Part shown: positions 6,463-15,878 of the stretch, one piece after another | Position numbering within the stretch: position 1 is the stretch's first letter | Layout: every line of letters starts with the position of its first letter | NCBI RefSeq assembly: GCF_030644385.1 | Contig: NZ_CP130060.1 | Coordinates: 992,001 to 1,056,000, forward strand | Direction of reading: 5' to 3' | Length of the DNA stretch: 64,000 nt | DNA from: Stomatobaculum sp. F0698 | GTDB lineage: Bacteria; Bacillota; Clostridia; Lachnospirales; Lachnospiraceae | The notes under the pieces: generated by a model | Seen by the model: the letters and a program-made list of their open reading frames with translations, nothing else | The model's database searches: none | Told to the model about the DNA's origin: nothing | Made by a program: the position numbers and the translations under genes

Positions 6463-8043
6463 ATGCTAAAGAAAATCTATGCGGCCGGTCTCATCGGCAC
6501 ACAAGGCGTTCTGGTCCGCTGCGAGGCGGATGTCGAACAAGGCTTTCCCACCATCACCTTCATCGGTTCTCTGGCGGCCTCGGTACGCGAGGCGGCGGAT
6601 CGTGTCAGGACCGCGCTCGGTAACAGCGGATTCCGATTGGAACCGCGCCGTGTCACGCTGAATCTGAGCCCGGCGGAACTCCGAAAAGAGGGTTGTGCCT
6701 ACGATGTGCCGATTGCGGTCGCCCTACTCGCTGCCTACGGCCAACTGCCGGAGCAGCTCCTCACGGATACCTTGTTTGCCGGAGAGCTTTCGCTCAGCGG
6801 GGAAATTCTGCCCGTGCGCGGTGTGCTTTCTATGGTACGCTGCGCCGAAGCGGCGAGACTAAGGCGCTGTTTTTTGCCGCTCGAAAATCTGCGCGAAGGC
6901 AGTGTAATCGGTGGCATTGACTGCTACGGTGTCTCCACACTCTCGGAGCTCGTTGAACTGCTGCGGGGAAAGAAAGACCTACCCGCGCCCGCCGTTTATG
7001 CAGAGAGCAGTCTCTCTTTGGAGGATACACCTGATTTTTCGGATCTTGCCGGTCAGGAACTTGTGAAGCGCGCCACTCTGCTCGCCGCAGGCGGGCGACA
7101 CAATATCCTGTATATCGGACCTGCGGGCACCGGAAAAAGCATGATTGCCGCAAGGCTTCCGCACATACTGCCGGCCATGAGCCGGGAGGAGCGGCTCAGT
7201 GTCTCGGAAATTTACAGCATCAGCGGTCTGCTTCCGTCTGACAAACCCCTGATGACCAAACGCCCCTATCGCTCTCCCCACCACACAGTGACCGGTCTTG
7301 CGCTATCCGGCGGCGGTCAAAAGCCGCGCCCCGGGGAGATCAGCCTTGCCCATGAGGGTGTGCTCTTCTTAGACGAGCTTCCGGAATATCATGCCGCGAC
7401 GCTTGAAATTCTGCGTCAGCCGCTGGAAGAACATCGGGTGCACATAAGCCGCGTCAGCGGAAACTTTACCTTTCCCGCCAACTTTCAGCTTGTCTGTGCC
7501 ATGAATCCCTGTAAGTGCGGCTTCTGGCCGGACCGCAACCGCTGCCGCTGCACCGAGGCCCAGGTAAGAACCTATCTGAGCCATATCTCAAAACCCTTGC
7601 TTGACCGCATCGACCTCTGCGCCGAGACTGAGGCCGTTCCGTTTTCCGCCCTGCAGCGCAAGGAGCGTCCGAGAGAGAATCCGGCCATGCAGCGCGCTGT
7701 GGAGCGCGTGCGCGATATCCAGGAGCGACGCTTTCAGGGGAGCGGCATTCATTTCAATGCGGAGATGAGCCCCGCGCAAATCGAAGCCCACTGTTCGCTT
7801 TGCAAAGAGGACTCGGAATTCCTGGAGGCGCTTTATAATTCCGGCTCCATGTCGGCGCGCGCTCTGCATAAACTCCTGAAAGTCGCGCGGACAGCCGCAG
7901 ATTTTGACGGGGCGCCCGAGATTCAGCGCGCCTATCTCGCCGAGGCGCTTGCCTACCGCTCTCCGGAGGAGAAGTACTGGGGAAGCGTCTCCAAATTGGC
8001 GCGTCAAAGCCTGCATCCCGCATATCCGAAGAGGCGGAATTGA
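6463..8043 (+). CDS. comM: YifB/ComM family Mg-chelatase-like AAA+ ATPase
   Basis: A 526-residue protein with the ComM layout: an N-terminal Lon-protease-like (ChlI) domain (about 20-140), the AAA+ core with Walker A GPAGTGKS near 220-227 and Walker B VLFLDELPE, a cysteine cluster (CAMNPCKCGFWPDRNRCRC), and a C-terminal helical domain. In naturally competent bacteria ComM is a hexameric helicase that promotes branch migration during integration of foreign DNA. It is followed directly by dprA, the usual pairing. Start ATG 6463 gives MLKKIYAAGL, typical for the family; the ribosome site before it is weak. Confidence 0.94.
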   Translation: MLKKIYAAGLIGTQGVLVRCEADVEQGFPTITFIGSLAASVREAADRVRTALGNSGFRLEPRRVTLNLSPAELRKEGCAYDVPIAVALLAAYGQLPEQLLTDTLFAGELSLSGEILPVRGVLSMVRCAEAARLRRCFLPLENLREGSVIGGIDCYGVSTLSELVELLRGKKDLPAPAVYAESSLSLEDTPDFSDLAGQELVKRATLLAAGGRHNILYIGPAGTGKSMIAARLPHILPAMSREERLSVSEIYSISGLLPSDKPLMTKRPYRSPHHTVTGLALSGGGQKPRPGEISLAHEGVLFLDELPEYHAATLEILRQPLEEHRVHISRVSGNFTFPANFQLVCAMNPCKCGFWPDRNRCRCTEAQVRTYLSHISKPLLDRIDLCAETEAVPFSALQRKERPRENPAMQRAVERVRDIQERRFQGSGIHFNAEMSPAQIEAHCSLCKEDSEFLEALYNSGSMSARALHKLLKVARTAADFDGAPEIQRAYLAEALAYRSPEEKYWGSVSKLARQSLHPAYPKRRN

Positions 8044-8044
8044 T

Positions 8045-9142
8045 ATGAAACAACGAGCCCTCTACCTGTATCTATCCTATGCCCTTCGTTTGACGCGCGG
8101 GGAAGTGCGAAAATTGCCCGGTGATATACGTTCCGTCGAGGATTTGTTTACGCTCTCTGCCGAGAGCTCGGAGGCCTATCCTGCCGGCATGCGGGATAAA
8201 CTCTCGCGCCTAGCGCCTTCTCCTGCCGCAGTGGCTGAGGCGCTAAGACAGATTGAGGAGGCCCTTGCCCTGCGCCGTATTCGCTTTCTCACGTCCCGGG
8301 AGGCAGATTGGCCCTCGCGCTTTAAAACGCTGGCGGATCCGCCGCTCTGGCTCTACCTAAAGGGTGAGTTACCCATGGAATACACGCCTACCGTATCGGT
8401 CATCGGGAGCCGAAGTGCGAGTTCCTACGGCCTTCGCATGGCGGACTTTATCGCTTCGGAGCTCGCCGCAAAAGGCATAGCCATTGTGAGCGGACTCGCA
8501 GCGGGAATCGACAGCCGCGCGGGAGAAGCTGCCCTGGCAGCCGGCGGCAAGAGCTATGCTGTCCTCGGCTGCGGCGTCAATATCTGCTATCCCAAGGAAA
8601 ACTATGCGCTTTTTTCGAGGCTCTGTGAGGACGGAAACGGAATTCTGAGTGAGTTTCCGCCGGATGAACTGTCGCGCGCCTGGCACTTTCCGGACCGCAA
8701 TCGACTCATTGCCGCCCTCGGGGACTGCCTCTGTGTCCTGGAAGCGCGGGAACAACAGAGCGGCAGTTCCATCACGGTAGGGTCAGCACTGGAACAGGGA
8801 AAGGAAATCTTCTGTCTTCCGGGGCGCATCACCGATCCCCTGAGCCGGGGCTGCCATGTCTTTATTCAAAACGGGGCAAACCTACTCCAAAGCCCGCAGG
8901 ATATCGTCGACTATCTCGGACTGCGTCTGCGCTGCATGTTGGAGCCCCGCACGCGCTCACTGGAAAAATTATCGCCGGAAGAAGGCACGCTTTACCGCCT
9001 CATCAAAGAAGAGCCCAGCTTTTTAAACCGTCTTTTGCAGCGCAGCGGCTACGACATCGGCACGGTTATGCGCTGTCTCTTAAAATTGGAGCTCGAAGGC
9101 TATGTGGAGCAGCTCTCCGCCAACTATTACAGCGCCTGTTAA
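8045..9142 (+). CDS. dprA: DNA-processing protein DprA (Smf)
   Basis: A 365-residue DprA that loads RecA on incoming single-stranded DNA during transformation. The Rossmann-like core is complete: VIGSRSASSYG, GIAIVSGLAAGIDSRAGEAAL, AVLGCGVNICYPKEN, LSEFPPD, HFPDRNRLIAAL, and EQQSGSSITVGSALEQG. A winged-helix DprA C-terminal domain follows (about 300-365). Start ATG 8045 comes one base after the comM stop, with GAGGCGGA upstream, so the two genes are co-transcribed. An upstream extension of the frame lies wholly inside comM. topA, a frequent third partner, is absent. Confidence 0.95.
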   Translation: MKQRALYLYLSYALRLTRGEVRKLPGDIRSVEDLFTLSAESSEAYPAGMRDKLSRLAPSPAAVAEALRQIEEALALRRIRFLTSREADWPSRFKTLADPPLWLYLKGELPMEYTPTVSVIGSRSASSYGLRMADFIASELAAKGIAIVSGLAAGIDSRAGEAALAAGGKSYAVLGCGVNICYPKENYALFSRLCEDGNGILSEFPPDELSRAWHFPDRNRLIAALGDCLCVLEAREQQSGSSITVGSALEQGKEIFCLPGRITDPLSRGCHVFIQNGANLLQSPQDIVDYLGLRLRCMLEPRTRSLEKLSPEEGTLYRLIKEEPSFLNRLLQRSGYDIGTVMRCLLKLELEGYVEQLSANYYSAC

Positions 9143-9147
9143 CGCAA

Positions 9148-9189
9148 AAAACCGCCGCCTCACAGTAAAACCTGTGAGGCGGCGGTTTT
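9148..9189. terminator. Bidirectional terminator between dprA and galE
   Basis: AAAACCGCCGCCTCACAG pairs perfectly with CTGTGAGGCGGCGGTTTT (18 pairs, 6-base loop). A or T runs on both sides make it work for both convergent genes. Confidence 0.93.
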
Positions 9190-9214
9190 CGTATCAAAAC
9201 AAGGTCTCTTCGGA

Positions 9215-10270
9215 TTAGCGCAGCTCTCCCTTTTTCCGTATCGTGAGTCCGGTGTCCTCATAGCCGTTCGGATTGTTTTTCTGCCATCTCCAGGAGTCGC
9301 GGCACATCTCTTCGAGCGTCTTCTCCGTCTTCCAGCCGAGCTCGCGCTCCGCCTTTGAGGGATCCGCATAGCAAGCCGGAACATCGCCCGCGCGGCGCTC
9401 CTTGAAAACATAGTTGATTTTCAGATCGTTTGCCTTCTCGAACGCCGTGATGACATCGAGCACCGAATAGCCGGTTCCGGTTCCGAGGTTGTAAATTCTG
9501 ACCTCCGGCGCATCCTTCACCATTTTCTCGAGTGCCTTCACATGGCCTTTTGCGAGATCCACGACGTGGATGTAGTCGCGAATGCAGGTGCCGTCCTTGG
9601 TCTCATAGTCATTGCCAAAGACGCCGAGGCAGACCAGCTTTCCGATTGCGACCTGGGTGATGTAGGGAAGCAGGTTATTCGGCACACCCTTCGGGTTCTC
9701 TCCCATGCGTCCGGATTCGTGTGCGCCGATCGGGTTAAAGTAGCGGAGCAGCATGACATTCCAATCCGCATCCGCGGTGTGAAGGTCGGTCAGAATCTGC
9801 TCGAGCATGGCCTTGGTTCTTCCGTAGGGATTGGTAACCTCGCCCTTCGGGCACTCCTCGGTAATCGGCACAAAAGCAGGGTCGCCGTAAACCGTTGCGC
9901 TGGAAGAGAAGACAATGTTCTTCACGCCGTACTTCCGCATGCACTCACAGAGCACCAGAGTACCGGTAATATTGTTGTGATAGTACTCGAGCGGCTTGTA
10001 GACGGACTCGCCGACTGCTTTAAGGCCCGCAAAGTGGATGACCGCCTCGATATCTTCCTTGGCAAAGACCTGATCCAGATTCTTTTTATCCAAAAGATCC
10101 AACTCGTAAAAATGCAGCTTTTTTCCCGTGATTTCCATCACGCGGTTCAGGGATTCCTTACTGGAATTCACGAGGTTGTCAACGACAACAACCTCATAGC
10201 CCGCATTCAAAAGTTCCACGCAAGTGTGGCTGCCGATAAAGCCGGCACCGCCGGTCACTAAAATCGCCAT
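9215..10270 (-). CDS. galE: UDP-glucose 4-epimerase
   Basis: A 351-residue short-chain dehydrogenase-fold enzyme that interconverts UDP-glucose and UDP-galactose. Seen are the NAD-binding GGAGFIGSH (residues 7-15), FSSSATVYG with the catalytic Ser/Thr, the YxxxK pair in [24 protein letters not shown], and the C-terminal [19 protein letters not shown]. Length is normal. The ATG at 10270 has AGAGGAG upstream. It lies 47 bases after the AICAR formyltransferase gene with no terminator between, so it may be co-transcribed; a functional link is not obvious. It may supply galactose for surface polysaccharide. Confidence 0.97.
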   Translation of the reverse strand: MAILVTGGAGFIGSHTCVELLNAGYEVVVVDNLVNSSKESLNRVMEITGKKLHFYELDLLDKKNLDQVFAKEDIEAVIHFAGLKAVGESVYKPLEYYHNNITGTLVLCECMRKYGVKNIVFSSSATVYGDPAFVPITEECPKGEVTNPYGRTKAMLEQILTDLHTADADWNVMLLRYFNPIGAHESGRMGENPKGVPNNLLPYITQVAIGKLVCLGVFGNDYETKDGTCIRDYIHVVDLAKGHVKALEKMVKDAPEVRIYNLGTGTGYSVLDVITAFEKANDLKINYVFKERRAGDVPACYADPSKAERELGWKTEKTLEEMCRDSWRWQKNNPNGYEDTGLTIRKKGELR

Positions 10271-10317
10271 AACAACAACTCCTCTCTTTGAATTAATAGT
10301 AAATTGATGTCTGTATC

Positions 10318-11496
10318 TCAGTGGTGGAAAAGACGAAGACCGGTGAAGGCCATCGCAATGCCGTAGCGGTTGCAGGTCTCAATGACCTGATCATCTCGAA
10401 TCGAGCCGCCCGGCTCGGCGATGTAGGAGACACCGCTCTTTCTTGCGCGCTCGATATTGTCTCCGAAGGGGAAGAAAGCGTCCGAAGCGAGCGCAACCCC
10501 CTTAAGACCGTCAAGCCAAGCGCGCTTCGCCTCCCGGGTAAAGGGCGCGGGCTTAAGGGTAAATACGCGCTCCCAGCTGCCGTCGCGAAGCAAATCCTCG
10601 CTTTCATCGCCGATGTAGACATCAATCGCGTTGTCGCGCTCCGCGCGGCTTACCTCCGGACGGAAGGGAAGCTGTAAGACCTCGGGGGCCTGGCGTAGAT
10701 ACCAGTTGTCGGCTTTCTGGCCTGCGAGGCGGGTGCAGTGAACACGCGACTGCTGCCCCGCGCCGATGCCGATGGCCTGTCCGTCCAGCGCATAGCAGAC
10801 CGAATTGCTCTGCGTGTATTTCAGCGTAATCAGCGCAATCAGCAGGTCCGTCTTAGCGGACTCCGGGATTTCCTTTGCCTCGGTCACAACGTTTTCGAGG
10901 AGTTCGCGCGTGAGCGGCAATTCGTTTCTTCCCTGCTCGAAACTGACCCCGAAGACCTGCTTAACTTCGGTTTCCGCCGGTCGATACGAGGGGTCGATTT
11001 CAATTACATTGTACCTGCCCTTCTTCTTCTCGCGGAGTATGGCGAGTGCTTCCTCCGTATAACCGGGGGCAATCACACCGTCCGAGACCTCGCGTTTAAT
11101 GAGGCGTGCGGTATCCGCGTCGCAGACATCCGAAAGAGCAATAAAGTCTCCGAAGCTCGACATGCGATCGGCACCGCGTGCCCTTGCGTAAGCGCAGGCA
11201 AGCGGACTCAGTTCGCCGGCATCCTCAATCCAGTAGATTTTTTTCAGGGTGTCCGAGAGCGGGCGTCCGCAGGCGGCGCCCGCAGGAGAGACATGCTTAA
11301 ACGAAGTAGCGGCGGGAAGGCCGGTCGCCTCTTTTAATTCGTGCACCAGCAGCCAGCCGTTCAGTGCATCCAGAAAATTGATATAGCCCGGAGTTCCGGA
11401 AAGTACTTTGACCGGAAGCTCTCGGTCTTCCTGCATAAAAATTCTGGCCGGCTTCTGATTCGGATTGCAGCCGTATTTGAGCGTCAACTCTTTCAT
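10318..11496 (-). CDS. AICAR formyltransferase (PurH C-terminal domain, stand-alone)
   Basis: This 392-residue protein corresponds to the formyltransferase half of Pur[32 protein letters not shown] with the catalytic Lys-His pair, [33 protein letters not shown], and [18 protein letters not shown]. It converts AICAR and 10-formyl-THF to FAICAR, the ninth step of IMP synthesis. The MGS-like cyclohydrolase domain of ordinary PurH is missing; the preceding gene encodes a different cyclohydrolase that would supply it. The start is two bases from the purO stop, so the two final purine steps are coupled. Confidence 0.95.
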   Translation of the reverse strand: MKELTLKYGCNPNQKPARIFMQEDRELPVKVLSGTPGYINFLDALNGWLLVHELKEATGLPAATSFKHVSPAGAACGRPLSDTLKKIYWIEDAGELSPLACAYARARGADRMSSFGDFIALSDVCDADTARLIKREVSDGVIAPGYTEEALAILREKKKGRYNVIEIDPSYRPAETEVKQVFGVSFEQGRNELPLTRELLENVVTEAKEIPESAKTDLLIALITLKYTQSNSVCYALDGQAIGIGAGQQSRVHCTRLAGQKADNWYLRQAPEVLQLPFRPEVSRAERDNAIDVYIGDESEDLLRDGSWERVFTLKPAPFTREAKRAWLDGLKGVALASDAFFPFGDNIERARKSGVSYIAEPGGSIRDDQVIETCNRYGIAMAFTGLRLFHH

Positions 11497-11497
11497 G

Positions 11498-12235
11498 TTA
11501 AGCCTCCTGCTTCTTTTCGTTGCGGTTGATAAGTACTTCTCGGTAATTTTTGCCTGTCCCGTCCGTTAGATCCGTTTCGCGAACATAGAGTGAAATTTTA
11601 TTCTCCGGATCCAGAGCATCCCAAATCTTTGCCGCAAATGCATCGAGTTCGTCAGCGACGGCAATGCACTTCGGCTCTCCGCAAAAGCTCTGTAACGGAT
11701 TGCCGTCACCGATGTAAGTGTGAATGAAATGGCCCTCACCGGGGAGCGGTGTTGCATAGTTAAAGTAGAATCGGAGGCACTGATCCGGATTCATGCGGTC
11801 GCTCTTCAGAATACTGAGCTCATAGGAGAAGTCCCCGTCCGCAAATCGGAGAACTCCGGAAATACGCGGTGTATAGTTCGGTGCATCCGGCTCAAACGCA
11901 CGTGCGCTGAGCGCCTCTGAGAGCGAAAGGCCGCGCCGAAAGCCCTCGTATATGGTGTCGGTCTGGTCTCCGTTGCTCACAATCAGACGGTTCTCCAGAC
12001 GACGCACCGGTGCATAGATAATCAGCGACGGATCGGAGAGTTTTGCCGGATCGAAGGCCTCTGTGCGTATACCGTCCTCCGTGCGGGAAAAAATACGGTT
12101 TCTCGAATTCTCGCTGCGCCCCATGATGAAGTAGGCGAGCATGGCCTTTTTCCCGTCCTCGCTTCTCCCGAGAACAATCCCTCTGCCCGGGTAACGATTG
12201 CCCCGAAGCTCCTCATAAAGGGAACTTTTTTCCAT
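11498..12235 (-). CDS. purO: IMP cyclohydrolase, PurO type
   Basis: A 245-residue protein matching the PurO-like IMP cyclohydrolase family, originally described from archaea and also present in Clostridia. It closes FAICAR to IMP. Characteristic stretches are NRYPGRGIVLGRSEDGKK, AYFIMGRSENSRNRIF, VSNGDQTDTIYEG, and NYTPRISGVL. Start ATG 12235 has AAGGAGA 7 bases upstream; the frame extends further but across the promoter. It is first in purO-AICAR formyltransferase-galE and divergent from pyrB. Pairing with a PurH lacking its cyclohydrolase domain strongly supports the function. Confidence 0.92.
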   Translation of the reverse strand: MEKSSLYEELRGNRYPGRGIVLGRSEDGKKAMLAYFIMGRSENSRNRIFSRTEDGIRTEAFDPAKLSDPSLIIYAPVRRLENRLIVSNGDQTDTIYEGFRRGLSLSEALSARAFEPDAPNYTPRISGVLRFADGDFSYELSILKSDRMNPDQCLRFYFNYATPLPGEGHFIHTYIGDGNPLQSFCGEPKCIAVADELDAFAAKIWDALDPENKISLYVRETDLTDGTGKNYREVLINRNEKKQEA

Positions 12236-12274
12236 GAAAAAATCTCCTTCCTGTCTGCATTCAGTATCGCCTGT

Positions 12275-12303
12275 ATCATAACACCCGACGCAAATTCCTT
12301 CAA
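12275..12303 (-). promoter_or_regulatory. Promoter of purO
   Basis: TTGAAG (12298-12303), 17 bases, TATGAT (12275-12280). The start is near 12268. It lies back to back with the pyrB promoter, only 17 bases apart, so the two pathways may share regulation. No purine riboswitch or PurR-type box is evident. Confidence 0.75.
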
Positions 12304-12320
12304 GAATTGCTCTCGAGTCG

Positions 12321-12349
12321 TGGACTTTTCGGGGGCCGTACTTTATGAT
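12321..12349 (+). promoter_or_regulatory. Promoter of pyrB-pyrI
   Basis: TGGACT (12321-12326), 17 bases, TATGAT (12344-12349). The start is near 12356 with a 40-base leader. The leader is too short for a PyrR-binding attenuator, so control is likely at the enzyme (PyrI) level. Confidence 0.7.
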
Positions 12350-12395
12350 TGGGACGACACCATACCGTTTCAACCGGAAGGAGGTTTGTCAGGTC

Positions 12396-13319
12396 ATGAG
12401 ACATATGCTGAAACCCTTGGATTTTTCCGTCGAGGAAACCGCAGAATTGCTTGCGCTCGCAGGCCGTATTGAAAAAAATCGCCCCGCTTATGCAAAGGTG
12501 ATGGAGGGGAAAAAGCTCGCCACACTCTTCTACGAGCCCAGCACAAGAACGCGCCTCTCCTTTGAGGCCGCAATGTTAAATCTGGGAGGATCTGTTCTCG
12601 GCTTCCAGTCTGCCGATGCAAGTTCCGCCAGCAAGGGAGAGAGTGTTGCAGACACGGTTCGCGTGGTTTCCTGCTATGCGGATATCATTGCCATGCGTCA
12701 TCCCAAAGAGGGTGCGCCCATGGTCGCGAGCGAGTTTTCGGGTGTTCCGATTATCAACGCCGGGGACGGCGGACATCAGCATCCCACCCAAACTTTGACG
12801 GACCTTATGACCATCCAATCTCTGAAGGGACGGCTTGACAACATGACCGTGGGACTTTGCGGTGACTTAAAGTTCGGTCGCACGGTTCACTCGCTGATTG
12901 CCTCCTTAATTCGCTATCCCGGCATTCGCTTTGTGCTGATCTCACCGCAGGAACTCCGCATTCCGGGCTATATCCGAGAGGATGTACTCGAAAAGAATAA
13001 GATTCCCTTTGTCGAGGTCGGCAGTCTTGAAGAGGCCATGCCGGAACTTGATATACTCTATATGACACGCGTGCAGAAAGAGCGTTTCTTCAACGAGGAG
13101 GACTATATTCGACTGAAGGACAGTTATATTCTGACCGAGGAGAAACTGCGCAGCGCGAAGGAAGACATGTTTATTTTGCATCCGCTTCCCCGTGTCAACG
13201 AGATTTCGGTTGAGGTGGACAAGGATCCCCGTGCGGCGTATTTTAGGCAGGCGCAGTACGGCGTCTACGTCCGTATGGCACTCATCATGATGCTTTTGGA
13301 GGTGAAAGAGACATGTTAA
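12396..13319 (+). CDS. pyrB: Aspartate carbamoyltransferase catalytic chain
   Basis: A 307-residue catalytic subunit that condenses carbamoyl phosphate and aspartate, the committed step of pyrimidine synthesis. The carbamoyl-phosphate site [13 protein letters not shown] (near residue 47), [20 protein letters not shown] and the C-terminal HPLPRVNEI are all present. I start it at ATG 12396 ([11 protein letters not shown]), 11 bases after AGGAGG; the frame is open upstream but that would overlap the promoter. The stop overlaps pyrI by 7 bases, so subunits are made together. Confidence 0.97.
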   Translation: MRHMLKPLDFSVEETAELLALAGRIEKNRPAYAKVMEGKKLATLFYEPSTRTRLSFEAAMLNLGGSVLGFQSADASSASKGESVADTVRVVSCYADIIAMRHPKEGAPMVASEFSGVPIINAGDGGHQHPTQTLTDLMTIQSLKGRLDNMTVGLCGDLKFGRTVHSLIASLIRYPGIRFVLISPQELRIPGYIREDVLEKNKIPFVEVGSLEEAMPELDILYMTRVQKERFFNEEDYIRLKDSYILTEEKLRSAKEDMFILHPLPRVNEISVEVDKDPRAAYFRQAQYGVYVRMALIMMLLEVKETC

Positions 13320-13750
13320 ATATCAGCGGTCTTTCGGAGGGCATCGTCCTGGATCACATCAAGGCGGGAAAGAGCCTTGATATCTACTATCAGCTCGGTT
13401 TGAACAAACTGGACTCTCAGATTGCAATCATCAAGAATGCGCACTCGAAGAAGATGGGGCGCAAGGATATCATCAAAATCGAGGGCAATGTACTTGATCG
13501 AATCGATCTCGAGGTACTCGGTTACATTGACCACAACATCACAGTGAATATTATTCGCGACAACAGTATCGTCGAGAAGCGGGTGCTGCGTCTCCCGAAG
13601 AAGATTACCAATGTGATTCACTGCAAAAATCCCCGTTGTATCACCTCGATCGAGCAGGAACTTCCCCATATCTTCTATCTCGCAGATGCCGAGCGGGAAG
13701 TATATCGCTGCCGCTACTGCGACGAGCGCTATTCGGACCGTTCCCGTTGA
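13313..13750 (+). CDS. pyrI: Aspartate carbamoyltransferase regulatory chain
   Basis: A 145-residue regulatory subunit. The N-terminal domain binds the nucleotide effectors and carries [20 protein letters not shown]. The C-terminal zinc domain keeps all four cysteines: CKNPRC, then CRYC about 25 residues later, which join regulatory to catalytic chains. Presence of PyrI predicts an allosterically controlled class B ATCase with CTP feedback. It overlaps pyrB by 7 bases and ends at a strong terminator. Confidence 0.97.
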   Translation: MLNISGLSEGIVLDHIKAGKSLDIYYQLGLNKLDSQIAIIKNAHSKKMGRKDIIKIEGNVLDRIDLEVLGYIDHNITVNIIRDNSIVEKRVLRLPKKITNVIHCKNPRCITSIEQELPHIFYLADAEREVYRCRYCDERYSDRSR

Positions 13751-13754
13751 AACA

Positions 13755-13792
13755 AAAAGAGAGCAGACGCTGTCATGCGTTTGCTCTCTTTT
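13755..13792. terminator. Bidirectional terminator between pyrI and rnpB
   Basis: AAAAGAGAGCAGACGC pairs with GCGTTTGCTCTCTTTT (16 pairs, one G-T). T runs follow on both strands, so it ends both the pyrBI mRNA and RNase P RNA, which starts just beyond it on the minus strand. Confidence 0.9.
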
Positions 13793-13805
13793 GTATTTCC
13801 TGAAA

Positions 13806-14171
13806 AAGACGGGCGATAAGCCGGGTTATGTCGTGGATGATCATCTATCTAGCTGCAGCGTCACCGCTGCAGTCAAGCAACCTACCCGGACAGTGTTGCC
13901 TCTCGAGAGAGACAACCGACGGGCCGCCGATCTGTCCTGTTCGGTCTTGCTTCGGATGGGGTTTACATGGCCCCGGATGTTACCACCCGGGCGGTGGTCT
14001 CTTACACCGCCTTTGCACCCTTACCGGCGTGAAGCCGGCGGTTTTTTTCTGTTGCACTTTCCTGGGAGTCGCCTCCACCGGACGTTATCCGGCATCCTGC
14101 CCTTTGAAGCCCGGACTTTCCTCACCTGCAGTCTTTCGTCTCTGCAGCCGCGATCATCTGCCCGTCTTTCG
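13806..14171 (-). ncRNA. rnpB: RNase P RNA, bacterial type A
   Basis: On the minus strand the RNA begins near GAAAGACGGGCAGATGATCG and soon has GAGGAAAGTCCGGGCTTC, the universal CR-I element. Further on are GTGCAACAGAAA, GGTAAGGGTGCAAAGG, AGAGACCACC and, near the 3' end, GACATAACCCGGCTTATCG (CR-V), which pairs back with the 5' part. The 5' GACGGGC pairs with 3' GCCCGTC to close helix P1. About 365 bases is normal for a type A ribozyme, which removes 5' leaders from pre-tRNAs. Short frames across it are meaningless. Confidence 0.96.
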
Positions 14172-14178
14172 AAGGAGT

Positions 14179-14207
14179 ATTATATCACAGCCCCCTTGAT
14201 TTGTATA
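14179..14207 (-). promoter_or_regulatory. Promoter of rnpB
   Basis: TATAAT (14179-14184) with TATACA 17 bases upstream (14202-14207). The start would be about 14172, exactly at the expected 5' end of the RNA. It begins 7 bases past the end of the nucleoside kinase gene. Confidence 0.75.
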
Positions 14208-14213
14208 CAAACT

Positions 14214-15875
14214 CTATGCACCGTAAGTGCTGCCGCCGATGAATTCGCGCAACAGAGAGGTTGCCGGGATTTCCTCGGAAGGGAAGGTCAGAAAATAGCT
14301 GAGGAATTTCAGCAAGCGCTTTGCCTCGAGGTAAGAGGGATGCGATTCCGGAACTCCAAAGAGCAGGGCTTCCGCATAGGGCTTGAGGGCCGCTGTCTCG
14401 TAGGGAAGTGCCGAGTTAAACACATCGTCGGCATTTTCTTGATTGGGAAAAATATAGCGCTCTTCACCGGCGCTGACCGAAGCCCAGCGCGACAGACTCT
14501 CCGCCGCATCATTGCCACGGAGCCGCGCATCCCGAACAATGCGGCGCAAGATGCGCGCATCTCCGGTCGGAATGCGGTTATGTGCGTCGAGATTCAGTTG
14601 GGTGAGACAGCTCACATAAATCTTGTGTTTTCGCTCGGCGGGGATGGAAAACGAAAGAGCCTCGTTTAAGCAGTGTATGCCCTCAATGAGCAAGATGTCC
14701 GAGGGACCGCAACTTAAATAGTCCCCGCGATAGTTGCGCTCGCCGGAAATAAAATCAAAGCGCGGAAGCTCAATGCGTTCTCCGTTCAACAGTCTGTTCA
14801 AATCGCGGTTAAAGCCATCCACATTGAGTGCGGCGAGTGACTCAAAGTCATAGTTTCCCTTTTCGTCACGCGGTGTATCGCTGCGATTCTTAAAATAGTT
14901 ATCTACTTCGATGGCATGCGGCGTCTTGCCGAGTGCAAGAAGTTGTGTCGCAAGACGACGCGCAAAGGTTGTTTTTCCTGAGGAACTGGGCCCCGCAATC
15001 AACACAATGCGAACTTCATCCCGGCTGCATAGTTTTTCCGCGAGATCGCCGATGCGCTTTTCCATCTGTGCCTCGGCGCACAGGATGAGCTCTTTCATCT
15101 TCCCGGCCGCCGCACGGGCATTCAGCGCCCCCACGGTCTCAATGCCCTGGCGTTCCAGATTCAAACGACTTGACTCCATTGCCTCAAAAATCTTCTGTGT
15201 CGGCTGAAACGACATGAGTGTTTCGGGCTTACGCCGATCCGGCAATTTCAGCACAAAACCGTCCTCGTAGGCCTCCAGAGAAAAGGTATTAAGATAAGAG
15301 CTGTTAGGCAACATGTAACCGTAAAAGTAATCTTCATAAGCGCCGAGCCGATAAAGATTCACGGAAGAGTGGATGCGAAAGCGGAAAAGCTCGGCTTTAT
15401 CCTTCATGCCGCGCGCCGCAAAAAGGCGCACAGCCTCCCTGGTCGGAACACTGCGTTTCTCAATGGGGAGGGCGGCTGCAACCAGTTCCCGCATCGCTGC
15501 TTCCAGTCTCGCAAGTTCCTCCCGACTCACCCGATTCTGACCGAGTATGCGGCAGCGCAGGGCACCGCTTTCTTTGTAATCAATCCAAATCTCCCTGCCC
15601 GTCTTCCCATACAAGCTGTATTGCGCTGCGAGTAGAAGCAAAACGGCACTGCGTTCATAACTCTGAAAGCCGGCCTTGTCGCGCAGGGTCAAAAACCGCA
15701 GTTCACCTGCTTCCTCAACCGTAGAGCCCAACTCGTGCAACACGCCGTTTAAGGTAGCCAACAGGATGGGACTCGGGTATTTCCCCTGTTCCTTGTTCGC
15801 AAGCTCTGCAAAACTTGTTCCCGCTTCCACGCTGAGTCGCTCACCGCCGTGTATCAGCTCAAAGCTGTTATTCAT
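14214..15875 (-). CDS. Nucleoside (uridine-type) kinase with TGS and ThrRS-editing-like N-terminus
   Basis: A 553-residue protein with three parts. Residues 1-65 resemble a TGS domain, residues 70-230 the second (editing-like) domain of threonyl-tRNA synthetase, and residues 280-500 a phosphoribulokinase/uridine kinase P-loop domain with GPSSSGKTTFARR near 295, VDNYFKN, and LLIEGIHCLN. This fused family is common in Clostridia and Thermotoga and is annotated as nucleoside kinase; the role of the front half is unknown. Start ATG 15875 is just after trmK. The gene ends beside the rnpB promoter. Confidence 0.88.
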   Translation of the reverse strand: MNNSFELIHGGERLSVEAGTSFAELANKEQGKYPSPILLATLNGVLHELGSTVEEAGELRFLTLRDKAGFQSYERSAVLLLLAAQYSLYGKTGREIWIDYKESGALRCRILGQNRVSREELARLEAAMRELVAAALPIEKRSVPTREAVRLFAARGMKDKAELFRFRIHSSVNLYRLGAYEDYFYGYMLPNSSYLNTFSLEAYEDGFVLKLPDRRKPETLMSFQPTQKIFEAMESSRLNLERQGIETVGALNARAAAGKMKELILCAEAQMEKRIGDLAEKLCSRDEVRIVLIAGPSSSGKTTFARRLATQLLALGKTPHAIEVDNYFKNRSDTPRDEKGNYDFESLAALNVDGFNRDLNRLLNGERIELPRFDFISGERNYRGDYLSCGPSDILLIEGIHCLNEALSFSIPAERKHKIYVSCLTQLNLDAHNRIPTGDARILRRIVRDARLRGNDAAESLSRWASVSAGEERYIFPNQENADDVFNSALPYETAALKPYAEALLFGVPESHPSYLEAKRLLKFLSYFLTFPSEEIPATSLLREFIGGSTYGA

Positions 15876-15878
15876 CGT

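Noticed and set aside
6249..6623. Plus-strand frame overlapping the start of comM
   Set aside because: It lacks a ribosome site and enters comM in another frame.
13686..14669. A 327-codon plus-strand frame across the pyrI end and RNase P RNA
   Set aside because: It runs through the pyrI terminator and the structured rnpB gene, so it cannot be a real protein.
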